A stretch of 19,009 nt of DNA from Desulfobulbaceae bacterium (GTDB lineage: Bacteria; Desulfobacterota; Desulfobulbia; Desulfobulbales; Desulfurivibrionaceae): NCBI GenBank assembly GCA_003557565.1, contig PWOG01000149.1, positions 1 through 19,009 on the forward strand, written 5' to 3'. Position 1 is the first letter of the stretch; every line of letters starts with the position of its first letter. Positions 1-8,023 of the stretch are shown piece by piece. The notes under the pieces were generated by a model. That model was not told where the DNA came from. It ran no database searches and saw nothing but the letters and a program-made list of their open reading frames with translations. Position numbers and translations under genes: made by a program.

Positions 1-14
1 GAAATATAGCGCAT
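1..14 (-). CDS. First codons of a further minus-strand gene (partial)
   Basis: An ATG on the minus strand at 14-12 is preceded by AAGGA with a 6-nt spacer, a good ribosome binding site. It lies 23 nt after the gpmI stop codon, so a third gene probably continues the rsfS-gpmI transcript. Only four codons (M-R-Y-I) are inside the window, so no function can be given. Confidence 0.4.
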
Positions 15-37
15 GTTCGTTCCTTTTTTTGGCACCA

Positions 38-1630
38 TCAACTGTGATCTTTCAATAAACTGCCGCTGTCCATTTCATTTGGTACCGGCAAACCCATCAA
101 CTGCAGGATGGTGGGGGCCAGATTGGGCAGGGAACCATCCTCCCGCAAACGGTAGGTACCGGCAGGGGCCTGGCGGTCGACCAAGATCAGGGGCACCGGA
201 TTGCGACTGTGGGCGGTCATGGGATTGCCCTCGGCGTCCAGCATCTCCTCGGCGTTACCATGATCGGCGGTGATCAGGACAATGCCGCCGGCGGCGGTGA
301 AGGCATCCACCACCCGGCCGATGCATTGATCCACCGCTTCGCAGGCCTTGACCGCCGCCGGCAGCCCCCCGCTGTGGCCCACCATGTCGCCGTTGGCGAA
401 GTTGAGCACCACCAGGTCATAGGGGGATTCCCCGTCATCGCCGCCCAGGCGCCGCAACAGCTCCTCGGTGACCTCCGGGGCGCTCATCTCCGGTTTGAGA
501 TCATAGGTGGCCACCTCCCGGTTGGAGGGAATCAGGGCCCGGTCCTCGCCGGCAAACGGCTCTTCGCGACCGCCGTTGAAAAAATAGGTGACATGGGCAT
601 ACTTTTCCGTTTCGGCAATCCGCAGCTGGCGCAAGCCGTGGGCGCTGACCTCTTCACCCAGAATGCGGTGCAGCTCCTGGGGGGGGAAAGCCACCGGCAG
701 ATCGAAATCCTTTTCGTAACGGGTCATGGTGGCAAAGGCGCTCAAGCGCGGACGCCGGGGCCGGGCAAAACCGTCGAAATCGTCCCGGCTCAGGGCGGCA
801 GTGAGCTGGCGGGCCCGGTCGGCCCGGAAGTTGAAAAAAAACACCCCGTCACCGTCGACGATCAGCGGCGAAGCGGAATCGGCGGTAGCGGTATCGGCCC
901 TGATCACCGTGGGCTTGATAAACTCGTCGGTTTCCCCCCGTCGGTATGCTTCCTCCACCGCCGCCAGCGGATCGGCGGCAACGAACCGCCCCTTGCCGTC
1001 CACCACCGCCTCCCAGGCCATTAACACCCGGTCCCAGCGTTTGTCCCGGTCCATGGCGTAGTAGCGCCCGCAGACCGTGGCCACCCGGCCCACCCCAATG
1101 CGTTCCATGGCGGCCAGCAGGGTTTCCATGTAACCCCGGCCGCCGTCCGGGGGGGTATCCCGGCCGTCCATGAAGGCATGGACCAGGACCCGGCCCAGAC
1201 CACGCCGGGCCGCCAGCTCCAGCAGGGCCACCAGATGATCAAGATGGCTATGCACCCCGCCGTCGGAGAGCAGACCCATCAGGTGCAGGGCGCCGCCCGA
1301 CTCCAGGACGCCATCGATCACTCCGTTCAAGGTTTCGTTGGCGAACAGTTCACCGTTGCTGGCCGCCAGGCTGATCCGGGTGAAATCCTGGTAAACCACC
1401 CGGCCGGCCCCTATGTTAAGGTGGCCCACCTCGGAGTTGCCCATCTGGCCATCGGGCAAGCCCACCGCCCCGTTATGGGCGACCAAGGTGGTAAAGGGGC
1501 ACTCCCGTCGCCAGCGATCCATATTGGGCGTGGCAGCCAGATGCACGGCGTTGGCCGGTCCGGGGGGCGCCTCGCCCCAGCCGTCAAGAATGGCCAGCAT
1601 CACCGGCCGAATTTTATCTTTTCCTTCCAT
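38..1630 (-). CDS. gpmI: 2,3-bisphosphoglycerate-independent phosphoglycerate mutase
   Basis: This cytoplasmic enzyme interconverts 3- and 2-phosphoglycerate in glycolysis and gluconeogenesis, using a Mn-dependent phosphoserine mechanism. The 530-aa product has the usual family length. The N-terminal metal motif LDGWG is at residues 15-19. The nucleophile motif GNSEVGH puts the catalytic Ser near residue 66. NFANGDMVGHSG and the C-terminal metal motif ADHGNAEEM (His457) complete the alkaline-phosphatase-superfamily fold. The start ATG at 1630 follows AAGGA with a 9-nt spacer. That site lies in a 17-bp tandem duplication, so a second copy of AAGGA lies 17 nt further upstream. The gene is 56 nt downstream of rsfS and probably shares its transcript. 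Identification is secure. Confidence 0.97.
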   Translation of the reverse strand: MEGKDKIRPVMLAILDGWGEAPPGPANAVHLAATPNMDRWRRECPFTTLVAHNGAVGLPDGQMGNSEVGHLNIGAGRVVYQDFTRISLAASNGELFANETLNGVIDGVLESGGALHLMGLLSDGGVHSHLDHLVALLELAARRGLGRVLVHAFMDGRDTPPDGGRGYMETLLAAMERIGVGRVATVCGRYYAMDRDKRWDRVLMAWEAVVDGKGRFVAADPLAAVEEAYRRGETDEFIKPTVIRADTATADSASPLIVDGDGVFFFNFRADRARQLTAALSRDDFDGFARPRRPRLSAFATMTRYEKDFDLPVAFPPQELHRILGEEVSAHGLRQLRIAETEKYAHVTYFFNGGREEPFAGEDRALIPSNREVATYDLKPEMSAPEVTEELLRRLGGDDGESPYDLVVLNFANGDMVGHSGGLPAAVKACEAVDQCIGRVVDAFTAAGGIVLITADHGNAEEMLDAEGNPMTAHSRNPVPLILVDRQAPAGTYRLREDGSLPNLAPTILQLMGLPVPNEMDSGSLLKDHS

Positions 1631-1664
1631 TCAAACAGTTCCTTGGCTCAAACAGTTCCTTGGG
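1631..1664. repeat. 17-bp tandem duplication carrying the gpmI ribosome binding site
   Basis: TCAAACAGTTCCTTGG occurs twice head to tail (1631-1646 and 1648-1663), with only the last base of the 17-bp period differing (C against G). On the minus strand each copy contains AAGGA, so gpmI has two tandem Shine-Dalgarno-like sites. Only the copy next to the ATG is at normal spacing. Confidence 0.9.
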
Positions 1665-1686
1665 ATATTTAACTTGCCGGCAATAT

Positions 1687-2076
1687 TCAAGTACCGTCGG
1701 GAGGCAAATCGACCCGGGGGGCATCGTGCCACAGACCATCGAGATCATAAAATTCCCGCATCTCACGGTAAAAGATATGGACCACCAGGTCATTGAAATC
1801 CAGCAGCACCCAGAGTCCTTCGGCCAGGCCCTCGGTATCCCCGCTTTTCAGGCGCTTGCTGGCCAGGGCATCTTCCACCGCCCGGGCCAGACTCTGGACA
1901 TGACGGGAGGAACGCCCGTTCATCAGCACAAAATAATCGGTCACCGCCGACAGCCCGCGGACATCGAGGATAACCAGATCCTCCGCCTTCATGTCCAGAG
2001 CCGCTTCGGCGGCGATGCGGGCCAGTTCCAGGCCCGAGAGATCCTGCAGTTTGCTGCTTACATTTTTTATCCGCAT
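1687..2076 (-). CDS. rsfS: Ribosome silencing factor RsfS (Iojap family)
   Basis: RsfS binds ribosomal protein uL14 on the large subunit and blocks subunit joining, lowering translation when nutrients are short. The 129-aa product matches the family along its length: LDVRGLSAVTDYFVLMNG (residues about 37-54), SSRHVQSLA, EGLAEGLWVLLDFNDLVVH, then IFYREMREFYDLDGLW. The start is the ATG at 2076; no strong Shine-Dalgarno is visible. A TATAAT on the minus strand lies about 35 nt upstream. In many bacteria rsfS follows nadD, but here nadD is absent and rsfS is the first gene, divergent from secDF and followed by gpmI. Confidence 0.95.
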   Translation of the reverse strand: MRIKNVSSKLQDLSGLELARIAAEAALDMKAEDLVILDVRGLSAVTDYFVLMNGRSSRHVQSLARAVEDALASKRLKSGDTEGLAEGLWVLLDFNDLVVHIFYREMREFYDLDGLWHDAPRVDLPPDGT

Positions 2077-2109
2077 ATCAACCAGTTAACATTGAGGTCC
2101 GTGTCGACC

Positions 2110-2115
2110 ATTATA
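2110..2115 (-). promoter_or_regulatory. Candidate -10 box for rsfS-gpmI
   Basis: The minus strand reads TATAAT here, 34 nt upstream of the rsfS start. No good -35 hexamer sits at the expected distance (only a T-rich run), so the promoter is only plausible. Confidence 0.35.
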
Positions 2116-2208
2116 AAAAACACCGCTTAGAAAAAAAGAGCTTCATCATATATCGCCGCCGTCCTTGACGCAACCTGGAAAAGAAAAGTAACCGCACAAA
2201 AGTGCTCT

Positions 2209-2236
2209 TTGATTTTCACCGGTTTTCGAGTATAAT
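2209..2236 (+). promoter_or_regulatory. Sigma-70 promoter for secDF
   Basis: TTGATT (2209-2214), a 16-nt spacer and a perfect TATAAT (2231-2236) form a good housekeeping promoter. Transcription would start near 2243, giving secDF a leader of about 130 nt. Confidence 0.7.
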
Positions 2237-2374
2237 CCGTCCCTTTACCCGACGGTCCAGCCGGTGGGGCCGAGTCATCGCCCCATCGACCCGAAGAACC
2301 TGCGTTTTTTTGCGCGCGGAGCAAACCTTCAACTTAAACGGCACCCTAACGCGGCGCCGGATTCAGGAGTATCC

Positions 2375-4987
2375 ATGCCCAGCTCGTTGAAATGGAAGAT
2401 CGGCCTGCTGTTTTTCATGATCGTCTTTGCCGTGGTCACCGTTCTGCCTTCCTTGTCGGTGTCGGTACCCGACTGGTGGAAAAAGAACCTGGCACCGGAA
2501 GGTTTGCGCCTGGGTCTTGACCTTCAGGGTGGCATGCACCTGGTGCTCAAGGTCGACATCGACCAGGCCATCGCCAACTCCCTGGATCTGGGCACCGAAG
2601 AATTGCGGGAGATCATGCGGGATGAGCAGATAACCATGGTCAGGGCCCGGACCGACGACCCCAAAACCGCGACTTTCACCCTGCCCAATGTCGAGGCCCT
2701 CAACAATGTTGAACGGACGGTGGCCAACGAATTTCCCAACCTCAACCTCCGGGTTGAAAGTGAAGAAGGGACATTTCCCCGGGTGTTTCTCACCCTGAAC
2801 CAGGAACAGATTGAATACATCGAACAAAACGCGGTTAAACAGTCGCTTGAAATTATCCGCAACCGGATTGACCAGTTTGGGGTGGCAGAACCGGTGATCG
2901 TCCGCCAGGGGATCGACGAGATCGTGGTGCAGCTGCCCGGTATCGAGGACACCGAGCGGGCCATCGAACTTATCGGCCAGACCGCCCAGCTGGAATTCAA
3001 GCTGGTGGATGATTCCGGCGCGGTGGACCTGGATCGCCTGATCGACCGGGCGATCCAGGCCGGGCAGTGGCAATGGGGCGAGGACCGCGAAAGCCTGAAC
3101 CAGGCCCTGCGCGGGCAGCTGCCCGATGAACGAGAGGTTTATCTTCAGCGGATGGTTGACCGTCAAACCGGCGAGGAACGGGAAGAGCCTGTGCTGCTGC
3201 ACACCACCTCCCTGATGACCGGCGAGATGGTCCGGGATGCCCGGGTCCGGGTGGGCGGCACCTACAATGAGCCTTATGTCAGCCTGGACCTCACCAGTCG
3301 GGGCGGACAGGTGTTCGCCGACATCACCGAACGCAACGTGGGCCGACAACTGGCCATCGTCCTGGACGATGTGGTCCGCTCGGCACCGGTGATCCGCGAA
3401 CGGATCCTGGGGGGCAGCGCCCAGATCAGCGGCGGCTTTTCCCACGGGGAGGCCTCCGACCTGGCCATTGTACTCCGGGTGGGCGCCCTGCCCGCGCCGG
3501 TGGATATCATCCAGAACCTCACCGTCGGCGCCTCCCTGGGGGAGGACTCCATCCAGCGGGGACTGGTGGCCGGCCTGTTCGGGGCCCTGCTAGTAGCCGC
3601 GTTCATGGTCATCTACTACCGGATTTCCGGGGTCATCGCCAACGCCGCCCTGCTGCTGAACGTGCTTTTCATCTTCACCGGCCTGGCCATGCTCCAGGCC
3701 ACCCTGACCCTGCCGGGGCTCGCCGGGATCATCCTGGCCATTGGCATGGCGGTGGATTCCAATGTCTTGATCTTTGAACGAATGCGGGAGGAGTTTGCCC
3801 TGGGCAAGACCGTCAAATCCGGGGTCGAAGGCGGCTACAACAAGGCCTTTTCCACCATCATCGACTCCCAGGTGACCACCCTGATCACCGCCCTGGCCCT
3901 GTTCCTGTTCGGCACCGGACCGATCCAGGGGTTTGCCGTCACTCTTTCCCTGGGGGTAACCTTCAACCTGATCACCACCCTGTTTGCCAGCAAGCTGGTT
4001 TACGATTTCCTTCACAACAAACGACTGCTCCGGCAGATCAATTTCCGCAGCCTGTTGAGCAACCCCGGCATTGATTTCATGCGGCTCCGCCGCTACACCT
4101 TTGTGGTCTCCGGGGTGATGCTGTTGGTCGGGGTGGTTGCCTTCACCGGAATATTGCGGGGAACCGCCAATCTGGGGGTGGACTTTGCCGGTGGCACCAT
4201 GGCCCAGTACCAGGCCCAGCAACCCTTCGAGGTGGCCGATGTGCGTCAGGCCCTGGACCGGGCCGGCCTGGAGGGGGCGCAGCCCCAGCACGTGCCCGGG
4301 GAAGACCGCCTGATCGTCCGGATCAAGGAAGATCGCGAGGTGGTGGGTGAAATCACCAACACCATCACCGCCGCGCTCCATGAACACATGGCCGACAAGG
4401 GGTTTGTCCTGGAGAGCCAGTCGGAAATTGGCTCGGCCATCAGCGAGACCTTGCGCAACAAGGCGCTCCAGGCCATTCTCATCGCCCTGGGAGGGGTTCT
4501 GATTTACCTGGGGCTGAGATTTCAGATGCGCTTCGGCCTGGCGGCGGCCGGCGCCACCTTACACGATGTCCTGGTGGTGCTGGGAATATGCTGGCTGCTC
4601 AATATTGAAATCACCCTGCTGATTGTCACCGCGCTGTTGACCATCGCCGGTTATTCGTTGAACGACTCGGTGGTGGTATTCGACCGGATCCGGGAAAATA
4701 TCAAAAAGAAACCCGGCGACACCCTTAAGGTCATCATCAATCGCAGCATCAACGAGATCATGAGCCGGACCGTGATTACCTCGCTGACCACGGCCCTGGT
4801 CCTGATCTCACTGCTGATTTACGGCGGGGTGGTACTCCATGACTTTTCCCTGGTCCTGTTGACCGGAATCCTGGTCGGCACCTTCTCCTCGATTTTTGTC
4901 GCCAGCCCACTGCTGATGATCCTGCCGGGCAGCAAGGAAGACATGGTCAAAAGCGAGGAAGAGAGAGTCGAGATCGAACAGGTTTAA
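2375..4987 (+). CDS. secDF: Protein translocase SecD-SecF fusion
   Basis: This inner-membrane protein uses the proton gradient to pull proteins through SecYEG. SecD and SecF are joined in one 870-aa chain. The start is ATG 2375, because AGGAG at 2365-2369 sits 5 nt before it; the frame is open further upstream, but nothing supports an earlier start. Visible parts are a first membrane segment (about residues 8-26), the SecD motif LGLDLQGG (46-53), a large periplasmic P1 domain, and the SecD membrane motif AVDSNVLIFERMREE with Asp461, matching E. coli SecD Asp519. The SecF half follows with LGVDFAGGT (Asp603) and SLNDSVVVFDRIREN (Asp764, matching SecF Asp213). No yajC is next to it. It is divergent from rsfS. 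Confidence 0.97.
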   Translation: MPSSLKWKIGLLFFMIVFAVVTVLPSLSVSVPDWWKKNLAPEGLRLGLDLQGGMHLVLKVDIDQAIANSLDLGTEELREIMRDEQITMVRARTDDPKTATFTLPNVEALNNVERTVANEFPNLNLRVESEEGTFPRVFLTLNQEQIEYIEQNAVKQSLEIIRNRIDQFGVAEPVIVRQGIDEIVVQLPGIEDTERAIELIGQTAQLEFKLVDDSGAVDLDRLIDRAIQAGQWQWGEDRESLNQALRGQLPDEREVYLQRMVDRQTGEEREEPVLLHTTSLMTGEMVRDARVRVGGTYNEPYVSLDLTSRGGQVFADITERNVGRQLAIVLDDVVRSAPVIRERILGGSAQISGGFSHGEASDLAIVLRVGALPAPVDIIQNLTVGASLGEDSIQRGLVAGLFGALLVAAFMVIYYRISGVIANAALLLNVLFIFTGLAMLQATLTLPGLAGIILAIGMAVDSNVLIFERMREEFALGKTVKSGVEGGYNKAFSTIIDSQVTTLITALALFLFGTGPIQGFAVTLSLGVTFNLITTLFASKLVYDFLHNKRLLRQINFRSLLSNPGIDFMRLRRYTFVVSGVMLLVGVVAFTGILRGTANLGVDFAGGTMAQYQAQQPFEVADVRQALDRAGLEGAQPQHVPGEDRLIVRIKEDREVVGEITNTITAALHEHMADKGFVLESQSEIGSAISETLRNKALQAILIALGGVLIYLGLRFQMRFGLAAAGATLHDVLVVLGICWLLNIEITLLIVTALLTIAGYSLNDSVVVFDRIRENIKKKPGDTLKVIINRSINEIMSRTVITSLTTALVLISLLIYGGVVLHDFSLVLLTGILVGTFSSIFVASPLLMILPGSKEDMVKSEEERVEIEQV

Positions 4988-5065
4988 CCCGGAAATTTAA
5001 CCTGGAAACCCGGCCGCAACCTGAGCCCTGGGCGACGATTCGCCGAGGGGAGGTCGACGGCAACT

Positions 5066-5069
5066 GGAG
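5066..5069 (+). promoter_or_regulatory. Ribosome binding site of the YkgJ-family gene
   Basis: GGAG lies 8 nt before the ATG at 5078 and fixes that start. Confidence 0.6.
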
Positions 5070-5077
5070 AAGTCAGC

Positions 5078-5836
5078 ATGAGCGTCAAACCGCCGGAGAA
5101 GGTGCAGTCCCTTAACCCCGGAGAAAAATTCAATTTCCGCTGCGGCCCGGATGTATCCTGTTTCACCGAGTGCTGCCGGGCCCTGGACCTGGCACTGACC
5201 CCGTATGATGTCCTGCGCTTGCGCAAAAGCCTGGGGCTTGATTCCGCCACCTTCCTGCAACGGTACGCGGTGATCGAGCAGCAGCAGGATGAAGCCTTCC
5301 CCCAGGTGTTTCTGGCCATGCTGGACGATGACCGCAACCGCTGTCCCTTTGTTTGCGCCGATGGTTGCACGGTTTACCAGGACCGTCCCGCCGCCTGCCG
5401 GGCCTATCCGGTTGGGCGCGGACTACGGATGACCACCTGCCGCAACAGGCTCCAGGAAATTTTTGTGCTGGTGCGGGAGGATCATTGCCAGGGCTTTGCC
5501 GCCGGCGGGGAAACCACCCCGGAAGACTGGATGGCGGACCAGGGGTTGGAGCCTTACAACCGCTTCAGCGACGCCATGCTGCCGCTGCTCCGGCACCCCA
5601 TTATCCTGCAGGGGTGGGAACCAAACCCGGATCAGCAGCGGGAATATTTACACACCCTTTACCAGCTGGATGATTTCCGAAGCAGGGTGGAGGCGGGTGA
5701 ACTGGCCCTGCCCGGGCAGGAAACCGCCGGCAGCCTGGCGGAACTTGACGACTACCAGCTGCTGCTGGCCGCCATTGACTGGCTGCCCACCACCTGGCCG
5801 GAGCACAAGAGTGACGGCCGCCTGAACAAAGTATAA
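5078..5836 (+). CDS. YkgJ-family cysteine-cluster (zinc/iron-chelating) protein
   Basis: The 252-aa product has the cysteine spacing of the YkgJ/UPF0153 family, thought to bind zinc or an iron-sulfur cluster; no reaction is established. N-terminal cysteines are at residues 22, 28, 32 and 33 (pattern FRCGPDVSCFTECC). A second group at 89, 93, 97, 107 and 121 includes CPFVCADGC and the typical YxDRPAACRAYP signature around residues 100-111. A further Cys is at 137. No signal peptide or membrane segment is seen, so it is probably cytoplasmic. The C-terminal 110 residues are not a domain I recognise. It follows secDF by 90 nt without a clear terminator between them, so partial cotranscription is possible. 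Confidence 0.88.
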   Translation: MSVKPPEKVQSLNPGEKFNFRCGPDVSCFTECCRALDLALTPYDVLRLRKSLGLDSATFLQRYAVIEQQQDEAFPQVFLAMLDDDRNRCPFVCADGCTVYQDRPAACRAYPVGRGLRMTTCRNRLQEIFVLVREDHCQGFAAGGETTPEDWMADQGLEPYNRFSDAMLPLLRHPIILQGWEPNPDQQREYLHTLYQLDDFRSRVEAGELALPGQETAGSLAELDDYQLLLAAIDWLPTTWPEHKSDGRLNKV

Positions 5837-5913
5837 AATTCCGGCGGTACTGCCCCTTCAACTTTTGATTTTTTATTATACCATTCAACGTCATACATGA
5901 TGAGGCGCGGAGC

Positions 5914-6741
5914 ATGAGCAAAAAGGTCAAAGCCATCGTGATCACCGGTTACGGTACCAATTGCGAGGTGGAAATGGCCCGGGCCTGCCGGTTGGGTGGC
6001 GCCGACCAGGTTGATATTGTCCATATGAGCGAGATGCTCCACGGGTTGTACCGCCTGGATGACTATCACCTGCTCAACCTGCCCGGCGGCTTTCTTGATG
6101 GTGACGATCTGGGAGCCGGTCAGGCGGGGGCCCACCGCTGGCGCCATGCCACCGTACGACCCGGCGGTGAGGCGCTCCGGGATCAGCTTTACCGGTTTAT
6201 CGCCGCGGGCAAGCTGATCCTGGGGGTTTGCAACGGCTTTCAGCTGATGGTCAAGATGGGCCTGCTGCCCGGTTTTGAGCAGCGCTACGACCACCGCCTG
6301 GTCAGTCTGACCCATAACGACTCCAGTCGTTTCGAGGACCGTTGGGTGAACCTGCGGGTGGACCCGGACAGCCCCTGTGTGTTCACCCAAGGGCTGGACA
6401 GTCTCTACTTTCCGGTGCGCCACGGCGAGGGCAAGTTTATCTGCGCCGACCAGGGGGTATTGGATATACTGCAGGAAAACAAGCAGGTAGTGCTGCGCTA
6501 TGCCGATGCCCACAGCGGCGAGCCCACCATGGATTACCCCGCCAACCCCAACGGCTCGCCCGGCGGCATCGCCGGCATCTGCGACCCCGGCGGCCGGCTT
6601 TTCGGCCTGATGCCCCACCCGGAGGCCTTTCTGCACCGCACCAACCACCCCCGCTGGACCCGGGAGGAGCTTCCCGAAGAGGGTCAGGGGGTGCTGCTGT
6701 TGCGCAATGGAATCAACTTCATTCGCTCCCATCTCCTGTAA
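5914..6741 (+). CDS. purQ: Phosphoribosylformylglycinamidine synthase, glutaminase subunit PurQ
   Basis: PurQ is the class I glutamine amidotransferase that supplies ammonia to PurL for conversion of FGAR to FGAM in purine synthesis. In the 275-aa product the nucleophile is Cys106 in LGVCNGFQLM, and the other triad residues are His235 and Glu237 in MPHPEAF. ITGYGTNCEVEMA at the N-terminus and LLNLPGGFLDGDDLGAG (about 53-69) are typical PurQ motifs. At 275 aa it is longer than the roughly 225-aa PurQ of Bacillus. The ATG at 5914 is served by GAGG with an 8-nt spacer; a closer GGAG is only 1 nt away. purL and purS are not in the window. tatC begins 3 nt after the stop. Confidence 0.93.
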   Translation: MSKKVKAIVITGYGTNCEVEMARACRLGGADQVDIVHMSEMLHGLYRLDDYHLLNLPGGFLDGDDLGAGQAGAHRWRHATVRPGGEALRDQLYRFIAAGKLILGVCNGFQLMVKMGLLPGFEQRYDHRLVSLTHNDSSRFEDRWVNLRVDPDSPCVFTQGLDSLYFPVRHGEGKFICADQGVLDILQENKQVVLRYADAHSGEPTMDYPANPNGSPGGIAGICDPGGRLFGLMPHPEAFLHRTNHPRWTREELPEEGQGVLLLRNGINFIRSHLL

Positions 6742-6744
6742 CAG

Positions 6745-7443
6745 ATGACTCGCCGGCAAGGTCATCCCTTGGCCCGGATCATCCGGGAATTGCGCCAACC
6801 CTTCTTTTACCTGGGGATGATCCTGGTGACGGCCACCGCCGCTCTCACCATGGTTTCCCCCCGGGTCCTGCTCCTGCTCCAGAACCACTTGAACCAGGAG
6901 CTGGCCTTTTTCACCGTCACCGACCCCTTCCTGGCCCATGTCCGGCTGGGGCTGGCGCTGGCCATCTTCATAATGATGCCTCTTTTTACCTACTGGTTCT
7001 GGAAGGCCATGACCGGCCCTTTTGGCCTGACCAGAACCATCAGGATCTGGTTCGTCATCTTCTGTTGCCTGCTGTTTTACGGCGGCACCATGTTCTGTTA
7101 TTTCGTCACCCTGCCCCTGGGGGTGAATTTTCTCCTGGGTTATCAGTCCGAACAGTTGCAGGCGGTGATCGCGGTGGGCAAATTCGTCACCTTCATCACC
7201 GTCTTCGTGCTGGCCTTCGGCTTTATCGCCATGCTGCCGATCTTCATGATTTTCGGCGCCAAGACCGGCCTGCTGCCCCGCCGCAAGTTTGAAAGCGGCC
7301 GGGGTTACGCAGTGCTGATCATCACCATCATCTCCGCCTTGATCACTCCCACCCCGGACGTGGTCAACCTCTCATTCATGGCGGTGCCCATGTATTTGCT
7401 CTATGAATCGGGGATATTGATCATCAAGCTGTTGAAAATATAG
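6745..7443 (+). CDS. tatC: Divergent TatC, twin-arginine translocase subunit
   Basis: TatC is the polytopic inner-membrane receptor for folded proteins with twin-arginine signal peptides. The 232-aa product keeps the family outline: RELRQ near the N-terminus (Glu15, as E. coli Glu15), TDPFLAHVRLGL (about 59-70), LLFYGGTMFCYFVTLPLGVNFLL (109-131), and the C-terminal TPTPDVVNLSFMAVPMYLLYE (201-221). About six hydrophobic segments are present. By eye alignment with E. coli TatC, Glu103 is Thr96 here and Glu170 is Met163, so two normally conserved acidic positions are gone. No Shine-Dalgarno precedes the ATG, which is 3 nt after the purQ stop, suggesting translational coupling. No tatA or tatB lies nearby. 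It may be a specialised or secondary TatC. Confidence 0.85.
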   Translation: MTRRQGHPLARIIRELRQPFFYLGMILVTATAALTMVSPRVLLLLQNHLNQELAFFTVTDPFLAHVRLGLALAIFIMMPLFTYWFWKAMTGPFGLTRTIRIWFVIFCCLLFYGGTMFCYFVTLPLGVNFLLGYQSEQLQAVIAVGKFVTFITVFVLAFGFIAMLPIFMIFGAKTGLLPRRKFESGRGYAVLIITIISALITPTPDVVNLSFMAVPMYLLYESGILIIKLLKI

Positions 7444-7450
7444 CCCCTGG

Positions 7451-7771
7451 TCAGCCAAAGATTTTGCCGGTGGCGTTTTCCACGTCGACAATGAAGCTCA
7501 GGCCGTTGCCGGGCTTGTCCAGTTCACCGGCGACAACGGCGGCATCCATCACCTTTTGGGCGTTATCGCCGGCAACTATGGTAAAGATTATTTCCATTTC
7601 AGGCTCGATGCGAATCCCCCACAGCTCCTTGTAACTCTCCAGGCTGGTCCCCCGCCCCCGGGCAATGGACCAGCCGTGGACTCCGGCTTCCCGCAGGGCC
7701 TGGATTACCTTTTCTGTTTTTTCGGTATTAACTATGGTAATCACCAGTTTGAGTCTCTTTTCGTTTTTCAT
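7451..7771 (-). CDS. PII-like signalling protein with a short T-loop
   Basis: This is a small trimeric PII-fold protein, probably a cytoplasmic sensor of nucleotides or metabolites; its target is unknown. The 106-aa product starts with KRLKLVITIVNTEKTEKVIQ, has a loop at about 38-57 (GRGTSLESYKELWGIRIEPE) where classical PII has its T-loop, then EIIFTIV and a B-loop region ending in KPGNGLSFIVDVE (86-98). The loop is shorter than in GlnB/GlnK and lacks their uridylylation context. The start at 7771 is preferred over an in-frame ATG at 7777: AAGGGG abuts the upstream ATG but lies 6 nt before the chosen one. It converges with tatC across 7 nt, with no terminator between. Confidence 0.8.
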   Translation of the reverse strand: MKNEKRLKLVITIVNTEKTEKVIQALREAGVHGWSIARGRGTSLESYKELWGIRIEPEMEIIFTIVAGDNAQKVMDAAVVAGELDKPGNGLSFIVDVENATGKIFG

Positions 7772-8002
7772 GCCCATCCCCTTTTGCCAAAATTACCGGT
7801 ACAGGTCACCGCTCAAGCCGATGGCCCGGGCTCGTCAAGGCCGCGGTGTCGGCCCCAAGTTTAGCCGATTTAAAGACTCTTATCCAACACGCCGGCCACC
7901 ATTAAACAGGCCCGGGCGGAGTTAGTTATGTTGTTGTCCAAATGATTGTTATCACCTGATCATTGTAGTTGTTTTACCGGTAATGACAAGCCATGAACGG
8001 GC

Positions 8003-8017
8003 ACCGACGCCGTCGGT
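8003..8017. repeat. 15-bp palindrome upstream of the ftsB-like gene
   Basis: ACCGACG-C-CGTCGGT has perfect 7-bp arms around one base. It sits just upstream of the candidate -35 of the ftsB-like gene, so it could be an operator or a small cruciform. No regulator is assigned. Confidence 0.5.
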
Positions 8018-8023
8018 TTACCA

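Noticed and set aside
2264..2374. N-terminal extension of SecDF by 37 codons
   Set aside because: The ideal AGGAG lies before ATG 2375, and the extension would put a charged tail before the first membrane helix without family support.
5752..6939. Open frame of 395 codons on the minus strand
   Set aside because: It overlaps the YkgJ-family gene, purQ and tatC on the other strand and lacks recognisable domains.
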